From Cytophagaceae bacterium (GTDB lineage: Bacteria; Bacteroidota; Bacteroidia; Cytophagales; Spirosomataceae), in assembly GCA_947471105.1 (NCBI GenBank), contig CANIYB010000099.1, forward strand, positions 1 to 7,904: a DNA stretch of 7,904 nucleotides, given 5' to 3'. Made by a program: the position numbers and the translations under genes. Numbering within the stretch: position 1 is the first letter of the stretch; every line of letters begins with the position of its first letter. The notes beneath the pieces were generated by a model. The model did not search any database, had not been told where the DNA came from, and saw nothing but the letters and a program-made list of their open reading frames with translations. Shown one piece after another: positions 5,949 to 7,904 of this stretch.

Positions 5949-7028
5949 ATGAAAAGAACTGTAATGCTTTTTTTATTGGGAATTGTTTTTGCTTGTCAAA
6001 ACGACAAAAATACCCCTTTGCCGGCAAAACCGGGAGAAACTCCTGGGTCAATCACGACACCGGTGACCCCAGGACCGACGGCCTCTAGTTGCGATACGGT
6101 AAGTATTTCATTCGACAAATCCATTTGGCCCATCGTCCAAAACAATTGCATTTCTTGCCACAATACAACCCTTGCTTCCGGGAATGTGGACTTATCAACC
6201 TACGATAAAATTATCCCCTATGTCAAAAATGGGAAATTATATGGCTCCATGATGCACTTGCCTGGGTATTCACCCATGCCTTCAGCGTCAAGCTCCTTAA
6301 CATCCTGTGAATTAATCATGGTGAAGAAATGGATTATTGGTTCCTATCCAACGGGCACTATTCTAGTTGATTTAAAACCTAGCAATCCTGTCAATCCAAT
6401 TGTCACCATCACCACGCCAGTAACTCCGCCGACCACGAACGTTGTTTGTAATCCTGATACCGTATATTTTAAGCAAAAAATTCTGACTTTGATTGTCTCC
6501 AACTGTGCCATGAGCGGTTGCCATGATGCCATAAGCCAAAGAGAAGGCGTTATCCTAACTGATTACAACCATATCATCAAGGAGGTAAATACTAAAAACC
6601 CTTCATCAAGTAGCTTATACACGAGTTTATTGCGGACCGGCGAGGAAAGAATGCCACCGCCACCCATGGCCGCTTTCTCCAAAGATAACATTGCCATGGT
6701 CTTAACTTGGATCAAACAAGGAGCAAAAAATAATTCTTGCGAAGCCTCTGGGACCGCTTGTATTACGACGAACATGAGCTATGCAAAAGACATCACACCC
6801 ATTTTACAGGCAAGCTGTACGGGTTGTCACAGTGGAACCAAACCTCAAGGATCTATCGATTTAACCACCCACGCCAATGTTTCTAAATATGCGCTTAATG
6901 GTAAATTATATGGCTCAGTAGCTCATTTGGCCGGCTATATCGCCATGCCCTCAGCAAGCGTCAGTATTTCTTCTTGCGATATCAGCAAAATTAAATCGTG
7001 GATCGATTCAGGTTCGAAAAATAATTAA
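5949..7028 (+). CDS. Lipoprotein with three cytochrome-c-like domains
   Basis: The product has 359 residues. It opens with a lipoprotein signal (MKRTVMLFLLGIVFAC, lipidated Cys16) and then a Pro/Thr-rich linker. Three haem domains follow. Domain 1 has CISCH at 67-71 and a distal MPS (Met110). Domain 2 has an unusual CAMSGCH at 186-192 (CX4CH) and RMPPPP (Met235). Domain 3 has CTGCH at 290-294 and MPS (Met333). Domains 1 and 3 resemble each other closely (both NGKLYGS...H..GY..MPSAS...SC). Domain 2 is more divergent. A second TTPVTP linker (155-160) separates domains 1 and 2. Expected role: multi-haem electron transfer at the outer face of a membrane. The ATG at 5949 is preferred because the lipoprotein signal starts there; a GTG at 5925 would add eight charged residues (MKIGLDQK). 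The gene lies 69 bp after the YceI gene and probably belongs to the same redox module. Confidence 0.88.
   Translation: MKRTVMLFLLGIVFACQNDKNTPLPAKPGETPGSITTPVTPGPTASSCDTVSISFDKSIWPIVQNNCISCHNTTLASGNVDLSTYDKIIPYVKNGKLYGSMMHLPGYSPMPSASSSLTSCELIMVKKWIIGSYPTGTILVDLKPSNPVNPIVTITTPVTPPTTNVVCNPDTVYFKQKILTLIVSNCAMSGCHDAISQREGVILTDYNHIIKEVNTKNPSSSSLYTSLLRTGEERMPPPPMAAFSKDNIAMVLTWIKQGAKNNSCEASGTACITTNMSYAKDITPILQASCTGCHSGTKPQGSIDLTTHANVSKYALNGKLYGSVAHLAGYIAMPSASVSISSCDISKIKSWIDSGSKNN
6228..6247 (+). repeat. Intragenic duplicated segment, copy 1 (haem domain 1)
   Basis: This 20-base stretch, coding for NGKLYGS, recurs at 6897-6916 with one mismatch (AATGGG versus AATGGT, then AAATTATATGGCTC in both). 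It is the best-conserved nucleotide trace of the duplication of haem domains 1 and 3. The surrounding codons have diverged more. Confidence 0.8.
6897..6916 (+). repeat. Intragenic duplicated segment, copy 2 (haem domain 3)
   Basis: Partner of the copy at 6228-6247, with 19 of 20 bases identical. It encodes the same NGKLYGS peptide in the third cytochrome domain. Confidence 0.8.
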
Positions 7029-7102
7029 TATTTTGCATTTGTTATTTTGATCTTTCTAACCAGAAATTTCAATGGATCATTTTACAAATGAATACGAAAC
7101 CT

Positions 7103-7904
7103 ATGAAAAAATACCTACTTGTTGCTAGCTTCTTAGCCTTTGCCTGCACGCCAATTTTCGCACAAAAAAAACCGAATGTCATCGTCATCTTAATGGATGA
7201 TTTGGGCTATGGAGATTTAAGTTGCTACGGAGCAAGCCAATATCAAACACCCAATTTAGACCAGATGGCTAAGAATGGGGTTCGGCTGACCAATTTCCTT
7301 TCTGCACAAGCAGTTTGTAGCGCGTCAAGGGCTGGCCTATTAACCGGTTGCTACCCTAACAGAATCGGGATTTCGGGAGCGCTTTTCCCCAATTCGCCCG
7401 TCGGAATAAATAAAGATGAAGAAACGATTGCCGAAGTGTTAAAAGCCAATGGCTACACAACGGGTATTTTTGGCAAATGGCATTTAGGTGATTCGGAGAG
7501 ATTTTTGCCGACCCAACATGGTTTTGATGAATATGTAGGCATCCCGTATTCCAACGATATGTGGCCTGTACACTACGATGGAACCCGAAACGCAACGAAT
7601 CAAAGAAAGGACTTCCCGGAACTGCCTTTAATCCGAGGCTCAAAACCAGAGAGATACATTAAAACCTTAGATGATCAAGCGCAATTGATCAACATACTGA
7701 CTAAAGAGTCCATAAAGTTCATTGAAAAAAATAAAGCAAAACCGTTTTTTGTTTACATGCCCCATCCGATGCCACACGTTCCGATCAATGCCTCCGCAGC
7801 ATTTAAAGGAAAAAGTAAGCAAGGACTTTATGGGGATGTGATGATGGAAATGGACTGGTCAGTGGGCGAAATTTTAAAAACCCTCAAGCGCTTGAAAATT
7901 GACA
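7103..7904 (+). CDS. Exported S1-family sulfatase (arylsulfatase A-like), C-terminus cut off by window edge
   Basis: The frame is open to the right edge, with 267 visible residues. A signal peptide (MKKYLLVASFLAFACTPIFA) is probably cleaved after Ala20. Sulfatase landmarks follow in order: KPNVIVILMDDLGYGD with metal ligands Asp32-Asp33, the formylglycine motif CSASR with Cys72 as the modified residue, RAGLLTG just after it, GKWHLG 124-129 with active-site Lys125 and His127, GIPYSNDMWP, and a later HPMPHVPI block. The family removes sulfate esters from sugars or aryl groups in the periplasm after Cys-to-formylglycine conversion; the maturase is not in this window. Family members are usually 450-550 residues, so roughly half is missing. 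The substrate cannot be assigned. The ATG at 7103 is chosen for its compact signal peptide; an in-frame ATG at 7088 would add five residues. The gene follows the cytochrome gene by 74 bp, so read-through is possible. Confidence 0.93.
   Translation, partial: MKKYLLVASFLAFACTPIFAQKKPNVIVILMDDLGYGDLSCYGASQYQTPNLDQMAKNGVRLTNFLSAQAVCSASRAGLLTGCYPNRIGISGALFPNSPVGINKDEETIAEVLKANGYTTGIFGKWHLGDSERFLPTQHGFDEYVGIPYSNDMWPVHYDGTRNATNQRKDFPELPLIRGSKPERYIKTLDDQAQLINILTKESIKFIEKNKAKPFFVYMPHPMPHVPINASAAFKGKSKQGLYGDVMMEMDWSVGEILKTLKRLKID

Noticed and set aside
7029..7102. Promoter for the sulfatase gene
   Set aside because: TATTTTG-like strings occur, but none fits TAnnTTTG with correct spacing, so I do not call a site. 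Read-through from the cytochrome gene is equally possible.
7356..7643. 95-codon minus-strand open frame inside the sulfatase gene
   Set aside because: It lies antisense to well-conserved sulfatase motifs (GKWHLG, GIPYSNDMWP) and has no recognisable domain.

Overview
The window looks like Bacteroidota chromosomal DNA, probably Cytophagales/Saprospiria-like (inference from gene content, not proven). It is AT-rich. Start codons lack clear Shine-Dalgarno sequences, and several are preceded by TAnnTTTG boxes, the -7 element of Bacteroidota sigma factors. Nearly every product has an export signal, so this is an envelope and periplasm locus. I see no rRNA, tRNA, CRISPR array, transposase or phage gene.

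Left part (1-2082, minus strand): a kelch beta-propeller protein (1108-2082) is followed by a planctomycete-type cytochrome / DUF1549 protein that starts at 1042 and runs off the left edge. A 119-bp divergent promoter region (2083-2201) separates this pair from the plus-strand genes.

Centre (2202-3614): a 470-residue protein joins an N-terminal mono-haem cytochrome c to a PQQ-dependent aldose-dehydrogenase-type beta-propeller. A 363-bp non-coding stretch follows. It holds a short GGTAATA-rich repeat tract, a perfect inverted repeat and a good TAnnTTTG box.

Right-centre (3978-7028): a tightly packed plus-strand set encodes a Rieske [2Fe-2S] lipoprotein, a DUF5777-type outer-membrane barrel (TTG start 1 bp after the Rieske stop) and a YceI-like protein (ATGA overlap with the barrel). 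After 69 bp, with its own promoter-like box, comes a lipoprotein with three cytochrome-c-like domains. Together these look like an envelope redox module of unknown substrate. A UUCG-capped hairpin with a U-tract lies in the last codons of the Rieske gene and could modulate read-through into the barrel gene.

Right edge (7103-7904): the N-terminal 267 residues of an exported arylsulfatase-like S1 sulfatase with a CSASR formylglycine motif.

Taken together, the sulfatase, PQQ sugar dehydrogenase, DUF1549 cytochrome and kelch protein fit periplasmic oxidation and desulfation of sugars or polysaccharides. The Rieske, triple-haem and DUF5777 proteins could carry the electrons. That functional link is inference from gene proximity.
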